This document shows positions 32,851 through 42,618 of a stretch of 64,000 nt of DNA, in pieces (position 1 is the first letter of the stretch; the number at the start of each line of letters is the position of its first letter). The notes beneath the pieces are model-generated. The model was not told the origin of the DNA and did no database searches. It saw only the letters and a program-made list of their open reading frames with translations. Both the position numbers and the translations under genes were made by a program. Origin of the DNA: Antilocapra americana (taxonomy: Eukaryota > Chordata > Mammalia > Artiodactyla > Antilocapridae); assembly GCA_007570785.1 (NCBI GenBank), contig ML660201.1, positions 32,053,840 to 32,117,839 on the forward strand, read 5' to 3'.

Positions 32851-33768
32851 TTAATAGTTTAATATAGGGTTGCTCTTCTTTTCCCTTTCTTCCCCTCTTC
32901 ATCATCATCATCCTCCTCATAATTAGCAATGATTTTGGGAGGAATACATGAGATTTTAGGCTGGCTAGAAACTTCAAATAAAAATTAAGGGACAAAATGG
33001 TTCCAGCCAAGAGAAGGTCATATGGTGCTGACTACCCAGGAAGTTACATAATAAAAACTGAATTATGAGGAATACTTTTAGTTAATTTACAATTTAAATA
33101 AAAAAAGAAATGTATACGCATATGACATACACATAGGGCAATGGAACTTTTTTTTTTTTTTTTTAGCAGTTTTTTTTGTTTTTATTTCAAGTTATAAAGA
33201 AGCCCTAAATCACAGTATAATACTAATTCAGGGTTTGAAAACTAGTATAGCAGGCAAAGTGACCTGGTATAACCAAGCCTCACCTAGGAGTATCCAAATA
33301 CGAAACCCATAGATGAGTTAATCTGCGATGGTAAAAGGTATTTCTTATTCCCTTTAGGTCCTCCTCGCCATCTCCAGAGCACCAACAGAAAAGATAACTT
33401 GGTCACTTCTTGCCTCTCCTCTTGTCCTTCTCTTTCCCTTTTCCTTTTACATCCTTGCTGTCATCTTTGTCCTTAGGCATTTTGAAACCACCAATTTCTC
33501 TCCGCACCACAGTGCCTCGCCACCAGGCCTGGAGCTTTATGATGCTCTTCAATTCCAAGTCATCCTGTTCTCTCTTCTTCCGGGTCTTCTCCTTTTCTAT
33601 ACGATCTTCAATGATGACTTGTTCATATTCCCTTATCGTCTTTGCAAGTTCTTGAAGGTGTGCTAAGTCACTGGCCTTAGCCGATTTGAGGGCATTTAGT
33701 TCATTCTGTTTCATTTCTGTGTCCTTATCAAATTTCTCCATCCAGAACTCTAGCTTCTCCTCAAGCTT

Positions 33769-34430
33769 CTGCTGCTCCTTTCTTTTTTTTTTTTTTTTTT
33801 ATTATTGTTTTTGCCATACATTGTCATGATATCACCATGGGTTTACATATGCTTCCCCTCCGGGTCCCCCCTCCCTCCTACCTCCCCCCCGGGAAATCTC
33901 GCTGCACCAGTCCCGAGCATCAATCCTGGGCTGGCGATTGATTAGACACATGACAATTAACATGCTTCAATGCCCTTCTCCCATCTCATCCCACCCTTAC
34001 CCTCATCCACAAAGTCCACAAGTCTATTCTATACATCTGCGTTCCTTTTGTTGTCTCCCATGTTGGGTTCTCATTACTGTCTTTCTAAATTCCATATATA
34101 TGTGTTAATATACTGTATTGTTGTTTTTGCTTCTGGCTTACTTCACTCTGGATAATGGGCTCCAGTTTTGTCCATCTGAGTAGAATTGCTTCAAATGAAT
34201 TTTTTTTTAATGCTGAGTAATATTCCATTGTGTATATATACCACAGCTTTCTTATCCATTCGTCAGTTGATGGGCATCTAGGTTGCTTCCATGTCCTGGC
34301 TATTGTAAACAATGCAGCGATGAACATTGGGGTACACGTGGCTCTTTCAATTCTGGTTTCCTCGGTGTATATGCCCAGCAGTGGGATTGCCGGGTCATAT
34401 GGCAGGTCTATTTGCCTGCTGCTCCTTTCT
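33769..34430 (-). mobile_element. young L1 3' end inserted in the IQCG retrocopy, 15-bp TSD
   Basis: The insertion 33784-34415 is flanked by CTGCTGCTCCTTTCT at 33769-33783 and 34416-34430. Minus-strand coding (34415 down to 34085) is the C-terminus of L1 ORF2: [48 protein letters not shown], ending YGI. The 3'UTR contains a G-rich run (CCCGGGGGGGAGG on the minus strand) and CCCATGGTGATATCATGACA, then an A tail (T run 33784-33801). About 630 bases of the ~6-8 kb parent are present, so it is immobile. The same subfamily supplies the 3'UTR piece at 62.2 kb. Confidence 0.95.
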
Positions 34431-34739
34431 AAGGAACATTTCAATCTCTGCATGAATCCGGTTCTCTTCTTCAGTTTTCAGCCGTATTTTCTCAATCTCT
34501 TCCAGCAAGAGCTCTTCTGTTTTGCTACATTTTTTCTGGGTCTGGGAAATCTGTAGTTCTGTGTTTCTCTTCATATAGCGATTTTCCATGTTGGTTTTTG
34601 CCTTCATCTCTTGCAACTGGTCCTTGAGGTGAGCAATGTATTCATTTTGATTCTGTACTTCAGCTTGCCTTTCTCTTTTGACATTAAGCAGCTGTTTTTG
34701 AAGCAATTTTATCTTCTTTCTTCCATTTTCCTCCCTCCT

Positions 34740-34900
34740 CACGTTGGCACTGGGTCGCCTCTCCAGATGCCCGATGTCCTCTGCCAGCATTCAGTTCCTG
34801 TTTTTTGGAGTTTGCTCGGCCTTTAAAAGTTCTTTTGGTATATTTATTGGGGAGAGAGTGTTCTCCCCGTCCTATTCCTCCGCCATCTTAGTTTCGCCCT
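34740..34900 (-). mobile_element. L1 5'UTR segment forming the retrocopy's leader
   Basis: On the minus strand the insertion begins AGGGCGAAACTAAGATGGCG, continues GGAATAGGACGGGGAGAACA and CAAAAGAACTTTTAAAGGCC, then GAATGCTGGCAGAGGACATC, the recognisable 5' end of bovine-type L1. The AAGATGGC word is the YY1-binding site typical of L1 internal promoters. It sits directly against the target-site duplication, so the retrotransposed RNA apparently started at an L1 transcription start. The junction into IQCG sequence is near 34735-34750, where the exact base cannot be fixed by eye. Confidence 0.8.
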
Positions 34901-34910
34901 GCAATGGAAC

Positions 34911-36280
34911 ATTAATACATCAGGAAATATTTAAAATTGCCAGCAAACCCCCTTCCCACCCAACTAAAAACCAAAAAACTTCTAAAAATAAAAATAGAAA
35001 AATAAATTAGTCAGCGAAATTTCATCTTTTGGTAAACATCTTTCTAAAGTATTTCTATTTTGTCCTTTTTTTTTAAACACTAGTTGATGTTTTGAATTTA
35101 AAACAATATGCTTTGTGTCACAAATTCCTCTTATAATAGTTTTCTCCTTTCCAGTTTTTCCTCTGCTGCTAGTGTGTTTCTCCTCCCGGCTGTCTTGTGT
35201 CCCTGGTGGTTTTCCAAATAAGAAGTGGGTGCTGCTTTGCCATGTGATGTGACAGAATTTGGGACCTGCTAGAGGCTGTGAGGATGAAGGGGGTGAGTGT
35301 GAGAAAACTTTGTCTTTCTGCATTCTCTCTTGTACTCTAGAATCAGTCTTCTCCTAGGTACTGTTCCTCTTATCCCCCGATCGAATCTTTTTCCAGTTGC
35401 CCTTCAATTTTTCTTCTGCTTCTTCTTGAATTGGTGCAGTGTGATTATTGAATATGCCCAAGGGTGAGCTTGGGGCATAGAAAGAAGCATTAGAAGTTTG
35501 CCTCTTGGAGAAAAAAATCCAAACCATTCTTCCTCCTTCTGGCACTTGGTGTAGAGGTGAAGGGAGGCTGGAATAGAGGTGGAGCTCTTGAAAGCCCAGG
35601 AAAGTGCATCAGGCAAGAAACCGAAAAACTTCCTCCCAGCAAGATGCAGGAAGGCATCTCTGTGTTAGTGGAAGTGATGGAGCATTGGAGTTGGCTTCAC
35701 CGATCTTTGTGGATGTTGACAGGGCTCCTGTGAGCCTTCCAATTTTTCATGGTTTGGTTTCTTTGACTTGCATCAAAACATGTGCTTGACTTGGATGTGT
35801 ATTTTATTTCCTCCTTGGGTGAAGGGTCTTGGATAGTGCAATCTGTTGGCTGCCAGCTTGGAGTGACTACCAGTGACTGCTGAAAGGAGAAATTTTGAAA
35901 AGAGAGTGCTGAATGAAGCTTGCAGTGCTTCAGGGAGCATTTCAAATTAGATCCTTCCTGAATCAGATGGTCTTCTCGGATGATAATGCATTATGAGAGG
36001 TGCCAGGATTTGTTTTCTTCAGATTTAACACCACTTAAGATTATAAGCCACAGGCCCTTAAGGAATGAAGCACAGTTCTACATTGGACTCACCTTGTTCA
36101 AAACTCTGAGGCCTAGTGGGCCTTCTAAATAATTCATAAAAGTTTATGGTTCAGGGCATTATATTTAAAATGACCTATACATGTATAATTCTAGAATGCA
36201 ACTCCTCCTAAGATACTTGTGGCAGGTACTCATTGATGATTCTCTTGGTGGTAAAACCATGACCACTAAAACTCTTTGTA
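34911..36280. other. unique DNA, no gene recognised
   Basis: About 1.4 kb. Several short overlapping frames on both strands (35354-35945) have no known domain. 34920-35020 is A-rich. Confidence 0.45.
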
Positions 36281-36490
36281 TTAGGTAGCTTTTGGTATGA
36301 ACATGCTGTGTAACAAACTGCTCACATACCCCATAGCCTGCAATAATAACATGTCTTTCTTTGGGTCACAGGTTGGTGAAGTGGCTTTAAGTTAGGCTGT
36401 GGGTTAACAGATCTTGGCTTCAGAGAAGGGAGTTGGGTTTGGATCTGTTCTGTTTATTTTCTCTTTCTCTGACTAGTAGCTACTCTGGCA
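36281..36490. repeat. possible old mammalian repeat
   Basis: TGTGTAACAAACTGCTCACATACC and GGGTCACAGGTTGGTGAAGTGGC resemble an old interspersed repeat also traced near 10.12 kb. Family not identified. 36491-36810 is unique. Confidence 0.35.
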
Positions 36491-36810
36491 TTTTCTTCTG
36501 ATGGTGCATCAGTAGAGTGTGAGAAGGCAAACCAGACTGCAAAGTACTTGGAAACCTCTGTTTGTGTCTTGTCATCCTGCCCAAAGCAGATTGTGTGGTC
36601 AGATCCAACATTAATGGTGCAGGGAAATATACTCTATCCATATCAGAAAAAAGAAAACTAAAAATTTACAGGGGACAGGGCATGGATGTCTACTTTTTAT
36701 GCAGAGATAGCATGAAGAATCATGAGGCATGGTTTAGTCCACCATACTCTGTTAGGCTTTGTAGGTCCATCCATCCATCTGTCCTCCCTCCTTCTCTTTC
36801 TCTTTTTTTG

Positions 36811-37560
36811 CGGTAAAATATACATAAATCTGGGCTTCCTGGGTAGCTCAACTGGTAAGAAATCCACCTGCAATGCAGGAGACCTCAGTTCAATTCCTGG
36901 GTTGGGAAGTTCCGCTGGAGAAGGGATACGCTACCCCCTCCTGTATTGTTGGGCTTCCCTGGTGGCTCAGCTGGTAAAGAATACTCCTGCAATGTAGGAG
37001 ACCTGGGTTCCATCCTTGGGTTGGGGAGATCCCCTGGAGAGGGCCATGGCCACCCACTCCAGTATTCTTACCTGGAGAATCACCATGGATAGAGGAGCCT
37101 GATGGGCTACAGTCCATGGGGTCACAGAGTTGGACGCGACTGAGTGGCTCAGCACAGCACATATGTAAATCCATAGTTCTTTATGTGACATTAACTACAT
37201 TCATGTTTTTGTGCAGCCATCACTATCACCCAGAACTTTTCATCTTCCCCAAGTGAAAGTCTATGCCCATTAAACACCAGCACCCCATTTCTTCTTTCCC
37301 CCAGCCCCTAGCAACTTCCCTTCTATATAATGCCTGTATGAATTTGATAATTCTAGGAACCTCATGTAAGTAAAATCATCTACTATTTGTTATTTTGTGT
37401 CTGGCTTATTTTACTTGGCATAATGTCTTCAAGATTCATGCATGTGGTAGCATGTGTCAAATTTTCTTTTTCTGGCTGAATAATATACACATATCATATT
37501 TTGTTTATCTAATCATCTTTCAGTGGATACTTGGATTAATTTCATTTTTCTGATTCTTTG
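36811..37560 (-). mobile_element. old L1 3' end interrupted by a SINE pair
   Basis: GGTAAAATATACATAAATC before and CATAGTTCTTTATGTGACATTAACTACATTCATG after the SINEs belong to one reverse-oriented L1M-type 3'UTR, continuing with ACCATTAAACACCAGCACCCC-like text, CTAGGAACCTCATGTAAGTAAAATCATC and TTGGCATAATGTCTTCAAGATTCATGC. Ancient and non-coding here. Confidence 0.85.
36820..37171 (+). mobile_element. head-to-tail pair of Bov-tA SINEs
   Basis: First unit 36831-36949 is truncated after CCCCCTCCTGTATTGT. Second unit 36950-37160 is complete, from GGGCTTCCCTGGTGGCTCAGC to GGACGCGACTGAGTGGC. The pair is bracketed by ATACATAAATC (36820-36830) and ATATGTAAATC (37161-37171), an aged target-site duplication. 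Confidence 0.9.
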
Positions 37561-37699
37561 TCACTGATTTTCCATTTTCCCTATGGCTGGAGTCATTTGA
37601 CTTTGCCTAATAATCCTTTCCACTCCAGATCCTGTGTTCATTCTTGTTCATTCATTTAGTCATTAATTCAACAAACATTAAGCAGTAGTATGTGCCAGC

Positions 37700-37905
37700 A
37701 GTTTTCCTCAAGCACTGTAAAATTTCTCACTAAATGAAGTTGTGCTCTCCTATTTGGTAGCCAATAGTTACATGTGGCTATTTAAATATAAATCAAAGTG
37801 AAACAAAATTTTAAAATGTGTTTCTTCACTTGCAGTAACTGCGTTTCAAAGGATTAATAGCCACATGTGGTTAGTGAGTACTGTATTGAATGATGCAGAA
37901 ATACA
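37700..37905. repeat. old palindromic DNA-transposon-like repeat
   Basis: GGTAGCCAATAGTTACATGTGGCTATTT on the left is answered by AATAGCCACATGTGGTTAGTGAG on the right, giving terminal inverted repeats around an AT-rich centre. The motif is common in mammalian genomes as a medium-reiterated DNA element. Family name not assigned. The flanking 37560-37700 has an L2-like ATTCATTTAGTCATTAATTCAACAAACATT. Confidence 0.55.
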
Positions 37906-38593
37906 ACAACTCTCTCCTTCTCTAAACTTTTCTTCTTCTAAACCACAGACCTGTCAAAGTCACCTTCTGTGTGCAAGATGGCCATATTTTATTTTCCAGA
38001 TCTGAGCAACCACTTAGCCAATCAGAGCCCTTCCTCAGCATTTCGGAAAGTAAACTGACCAAATAATTTAGATTTTTCTAGGTCAGTGATAATTTTACCC
38101 GAAGGAGGCATTTGGCAGTGTTTGGCAAGAGTTTTGATTGTCACAGCTGCAGGGAGAGGGAGGTGCTACTGGCAACTAATCTAAAGGGTGGAGGCCAGGG
38201 ATGCTGATAAACCTCTTAAAATACACAGGGCGGTCCCTGCACCACAAAAGTATATGGCCCCAAATGCTAATAATTCCAAATGAAATAGAGATATGTTTCT
38301 GCTCCTGGTGAACTATTTACAGATGATAACTGACTTCTGAGAGACATGTTTTCTGGCATGTAGAAGAAGCTGGTGTCACTGAGAGAGAATGCAGCCACAG
38401 AGATGTAGACTGACCAGGATCCAGTTCCCTTGTTTCTGAGACCAGCCTCTTTCCTTTGTTAGGGTTCTGTATAGGACCTCAGTGTTATAAAACTTTCCTC
38501 TTTCACCTGAATTCTTTTGAGTTGGGTTTTTAGCCTTTTGCTGCATGTACCTAGTAAGGTAAGTTATTTAGAAGTTCCTTATCTTAGTTCCAC
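37906..38593. other. unique DNA, nothing recognised
   Basis: No gene or confident repeat. Confidence 0.5.
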
Positions 38594-38790
38594 CCTTTGT
38601 AAACTGGCTCAGAGGATAAAGAATCTGTCTGCAGTTGTAGGAGACCTGGGTTCCGTCTCTGAGTTGGGAAGACCTCCTGGAGGAGGCCATGGCACCCCAC
38701 TCAAAATCCCATAGACAGAGGAGCCTGGTGGGCTACAGTCCATAAGGTGGCAGAGTCGGACTGAGCGACTGATACTCTCTCACTTTATGT
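38594..38790 (+). mobile_element. Bov-tA SINE, partly deleted
   Basis: CTGGCTCAGAGGATAAAGAATCTGTCTGCAG, GGGTTCCGTCTCTGAGTTGGGAAGACC, then a short internal deletion at the TCCAGTATTC region, and GGAGCCTGGTGGGCTACAGTCC through CGGACTGAGCGACTG. Confidence 0.9.
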
Positions 38791-39078
38791 CTACACAGAG
38801 TAGGCATTCAGTGCAGTAATCTCATGGAGATGTTTTAACTACATTCCAAATGGTGTATCTGATTCCAATAAAGTATTATTTTACATAAACAAACCATGGG
38901 ACCTCATCATACTTTACTAGTGGCCTTTGGGTTGGTGATAATCTTTAGCCCTACTTGTCAGATAGGTAAAATGCTTTTTTAAGATTTTATCAACTCAGCA
39001 GGCAGTGGTAGCACCTGAGGATTTTCTGTCTTATATCACCTGTATGAACTGAAAGGCCTGTATATACTTAGTGAAAAT

Positions 39079-39281
39079 GTTAGACGCTCAGTCGTGTCTG
39101 ACTCTTTGAGACCCCATGGACTGTAGCCCACTAAGCTCCTCTGTCCATGGGATTTTCCAGGCAAGAAGACTGCTGTAGGTTGTCATTCTCTTCTCCAGGG
39201 GATCTTCCTCACCCAGGATTGAACCTGGGTCTCTTGCATTGCAGGTGTATTCTTTACCATCTGAGCCACCAGGAAAGCCCA
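39079..39281 (-). mobile_element. Bov-tA SINE
   Basis: Complete reverse-oriented copy: CGCTCAGTCGTGTCTGACTC to ATCTGAGCCACCAGGAAAGCCC. Confidence 0.93.
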
Positions 39282-39308
39282 TATGTACTTTACGGAGGAC
39301 CTATGAAT

Positions 39309-39429
39309 TTTTTTTTTTTTGGACATGCTGCAAGGCATGTAGGATTTTAGTTCCCTGACTAGGGGTTAAACTCACGCTCCTTGCATGTAAAGTGCAGAGT
39401 CTTAACCACAGGACCGCCAGGGATATCCC
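39309..39429 (-). mobile_element. CHR-type SINE, truncated
   Basis: T run, GGACATGCTGCAAGGCATGTAGGATTTTAGTTCC, GGGGTTAAACTCACGC, GAGTCTTAACCACAGGACCGCC. Confidence 0.85.
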
Positions 39430-39634
39430 AGTACCTGTGATTTTTGAAGAAAACTTTAATTTTAATCACTTGGAAACTGTATGAATTAACATGATTTCCC
39501 AAAATTGATAGCCCCTAATATACTTTGATTTTATCCCTGAAAAAATCCATGGCAGAATGCCCATGGAAGTGACACATTTTGTCCTGGATATTTTAATCAA
39601 CAGCAGTTAATTAGACATATGCGTCCTTTTTTCC

Positions 39635-40135
39635 CATTTATCACTTTGCTGTACAGGAGAAATTAACACAATATTGTAAATCTTTCTTTAATAAGAATAT
39701 GTAGAAAAATATATAGAAAAGAAAATTTATATATATGTATGTGTGTTACATAAATACATATGCATATGTAAACTCTATGTAATTTTTTATGTTCTGTTCC
39801 TTATTGTTTTCAGTTAATATTTACAACTTTGTCTTAGAGCTGTTTTCCCATCAGTACTGAAATTCTTTTCATTGACTTGGAGTTCACCCTCCTGTCAGTG
39901 TTCCATACATAATTTATTGAACCAGTCTCCCGCTAATGTGCATTACAGTCCTCTCCAGCCTTTGGGTTTTATAAATCCTGTAATGAACAATACACTCTTG
40001 TATCTTAATCTTTATGCAGATATAATTATATTTGTAATAAAATCCTAGTAGTGGATATTCTGGTTCAAAAGGTAAGTACATTTTCTATTTCTATGACATA
40101 TTGCCAGATTGCCTTTTAAAAAGATGCACCGTTTT
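39635..40135. mobile_element. L1 relics
   Basis: 39640-39695 (TTTGCTGTACAGGAGAAATTAACACAATATTGTAAATC) is a plus-strand L1 3'UTR end. 39800-40135 looks like a reverse-oriented old L1/HAL1-type segment (AATCCTGTAATGAACAATACACTC, TAGTAGTGGATATTCTGGTTCAAAAGGTAAG, CATATTGCCAGATTGCCTTTT). Confidence 0.6.
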
Positions 40136-41105
40136 CTACCTTACCCTGTTTATGGACGTGCCTAAAATTTCGTCCTTTTACTTCATTATAATCTTTACCA
40201 CCCTGTTTCCCTCTCCAACTTTCCTTCCTGCCCCCAAACCCAGTCTAAAAGTTGAGAAGCCTTCAATGAAAGAGTTTATGTTATTGAAGTCTGTAGAACA
40301 CAAATTGCAGGAGCTTTCATGAAAGACACAAACCTGTCCCCTTTGTGAGCACACTGCCCCAGTTTCCTTCCTGGCAGGGTAGGCAATGCCGCCGGCCAGT
40401 AGCCCTCTTCTGCATTTGCTGGCTCAGCCTCATCGGTGTGAAATCCCTTTCCTCACTCTTCTCTCTACATTCCTTTGGGAAGCTTTTAAGAGCTGGTATT
40501 CGTCGCTAGCACCCTGAAAGTCCAAATCTGTTCACTTGTCTTGGGTGCTTGCCAGTACTTAAAGATAGGCATGGTTGGACCACTGCATTCTTTGCCCTTT
40601 CAGACGAAGTTGTGTCTTGTTTGCATGTACAGTGTCAAGAAACAATTTCCAGATGACTGCTTTGGCCTGGCATCTCCATTAACGCTTTCAGTGGAGAAAT
40701 GGTTTCTCTAGCTAAGCTGGCAGAAGACCAAGGTTTCCATCCCCCCAGCTCCTCTGTTTTCCAGCCTTCCATCCCATTTGGGGTTACCTGTAACTTGATT
40801 CTGTGGCCTCTGGAATTTAATGGGGACACTTAAGAAAAAGGGATTAAAAAAAATCCTTTCACCATGACATCATTGGCAAATCCTTTTTTTCAGTGTTCTT
40901 CCATTTTTGAGCAGGAAACAACATCCTGGGCTCATCCTCACTCTCCTTCCAGAATTTTATTATGAGAAATTCTAAACATCTAGCAAAGTTATAAAAATTT
41001 TATAGTGAACACTCCTATGTCTGCTAATAGATTCTGCCCTAAACATTTTACTATACTTGTTTTATTACATCGCTGTCTCCCGGTTCATCATTTGAGGCTC
41101 TGTTA
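40136..41105. other. unique DNA, no gene recognised
   Basis: Nothing identifiable. 40360-40470 has higher GC content but no clear exon structure. Confidence 0.45.
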
Positions 41106-41370
41106 GTGATACCTCTGGCATTTCAGAGGCATCATGGCATGAGTGTGGTTTGGAGTGTGGGCTTGAGTTTGAATCCTGGCTCCTCTGTTTGAACCCTGTG
41201 ACCTCAGGTAAGTTACCAAACCTCTTTGTTGCCTCTGTGTTCTCATCTGCAAAACAGAAATAATAATGGTGCCTACTTCAGGGATTTGTGAGATTAAATG
41301 CATCAGTACATGTCTAGCATGTAGAACAGGACACAACATATAAGTCACTTAGTACATGCCATAAAGTAAA
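41106..41370 (+). repeat. MIR
   Basis: Nearly full-length plus-strand MIR: GCATGAGTGTGGTTTGGAGTGTGG, TTTGAATCCTGGCTCCTCTG, GTGACCTCAGGTAAGTTACC, GTTCTCATCTGCAAAACAGAAATAATAATGG, GTGAGATTAAATGCATC. Confidence 0.88.
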
Positions 41371-41439
41371 TGCTAAGTTAATTTTGATTTCCTGGGTTTA
41401 GAAAAGAAGCAATAAATTTCCTGGACTTTAAGGAGAAAC

Positions 41440-41590
41440 AATTGTGTACCTGGTATTGGACCAGACATTGTATGTACATTGCCTCATTTGATCCTCAAGA
41501 TAACCTTAAACAGGTTATCGCATTTGCAGATGAGCTGAGGCCAGAAAGTGGCAGGGATGGGATTTAGTCATACCCTACTCCAATGGTCAT
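41440..41590 (-). repeat. MIR fragment
   Basis: TTGCCTCATTTGATCCTCAAGATAACC, TTTGCAGATGAGCTGAGGCCAGAAAGTGGC, GGGATGGGATT in reverse MIR order. Confidence 0.7.
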
Positions 41591-41944
41591 TATCTCCATG
41601 CTTCACTCTTTCTGTTTTAATCACAAGATGGAGACATTGCTGTATTGTGTAAGGTGGCAGAGATTTCTATGGCTGGGGAAAAAAACCTTCCTTTGAACTC
41701 CAGAAGCAGGCACCATCACTCAGGGATTTACCACTTTGGTGTGACCTTGAGCTGCTGAAGATCATCAGTCTTGCAGAAGTAAGAACTTGCTGTTTTTTTT
41801 GTGTCTTGTTAAAATTCTTTTCCTTCCCATTCACACTTGCAGTTCTGGGTCCTCCTGCTGCCTGGTGTGCTGACTGACCTTGCTGGATAGGAACTACCTT
41901 GAGGGTGTTTTGGAGTACCATTGTGTGTCACCTGTTTAACCTCT
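41591..41944. other. unique DNA, nothing recognised
   Basis: No repeat or gene that I can support. Confidence 0.5.
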
Positions 41945-42196
41945 CAAAAGCTAGTGTGCCTGCTAAGTGGCTTCAGTTGTGTCCAACTCTTTGCGACCCT
42001 ATGGACTGTAGGTTTTTTAATCCAGGAAATGCAGGTCCACCAGGCTCCTTTGCCATGCCTTCCTTCAGGGGATCTTCCCGACCCCAGGGATTGAAGCACT
42101 TGGCCCTAGTGTCAGGATCCGCCTGCCAATGCAGGAGACAAAAGAGAGGCAACACAGGTTCCATCCCTCTGTTGGGGGGATCCCCTGGATGAGAGG
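41945..42196. mobile_element. two Bov-tA pieces in opposite orientation
   Basis: 41950 to about 42110 is a reverse-oriented Bov-tA copy with a ~26-base insertion after GGACTGTAG. At 42115 the orientation flips: GATCCGCCTGCCAATGCAGGAGAC, GGTTCCATCCC and GGGGATCCCCTGGA read on the plus strand. The two pieces overlap in SINE coordinates. Confidence 0.8.
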
Positions 42197-42376
42197 AAGT
42201 CTGCAGTAAACTGTGTTATGCACATATCTCTGGTAGTAAAGATGAGATTGAAATAAAGCCCCTAGGCTTTTTTTGTCTTCTCCCTGGAGTTCCTGCCTCC
42301 ATTCAAATTCAATCCTTTCCCCTGTTCCTCTTAATTCTAGGTGCTAATATGTGTTTAATACCCTTTAACATTTGCT

Positions 42377-42618
42377 AATCTCCCTTTCTGCTGCTTAGGT
42401 AGAGCAGTGGTAAAGAATCTGCCTGCCAATGCCGGAGACACAGGTTCAGTCCCTGGGTCTGGAAGATTACCCAGGAAAAGGAAATGGCAATCCACTTCAG
42501 TATTCTTGCCTGGAGAATCCCTTGGACAGAGGAGCTTTGGACAGGTGGGCCACAGTCCATGTGGTCGCAAAGAGTCTGACATGACTGAGTATTCACACGT
42601 GCACAAATCTCCCTTTCT
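42377..42618 (+). mobile_element. Bov-tA SINE with 13-bp TSD
   Basis: Full plus-strand copy (42390-42605), with AATCTCCCTTTCT perfectly duplicated at 42377-42389 and 42606-42618. Confidence 0.95.

Larger units (their letters stand above)
33138..34910 (-). pseudogene. IQCG: L1 5'UTR::IQCG chimeric retrocopy, split by L1
   Basis: IQCG (DRC9) is a coiled-coil, IQ-motif subunit of the axonemal nexin-dynein regulatory complex. This intronless minus-strand copy carries roughly the C-terminal half of the protein. Reading down from 34740 there is a Glu/Lys/Gln-rich coiled coil ([20 protein letters not shown] near 34650), then from 33768 the rest of the coil, the IQ motif [12 protein letters not shown] (33502-33537), the tail FKMPKDKDD and Lys-rich end DKRRGKK with stop at 33403. 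A 3'UTR with AATAAA (33181-33186) and a 17-base A tail follow. GCAATGGAAC at 33138-33147 and 34901-34910 is the target-site duplication. Upstream of IQCG, 34900 to about 34740 matches the start of the ruminant L1 5'UTR, including AAGATGGCGG. The ATG at 34790 lies in this L1 part. An L1 insertion (33784-34415) now breaks the frame. Confidence 0.9.
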
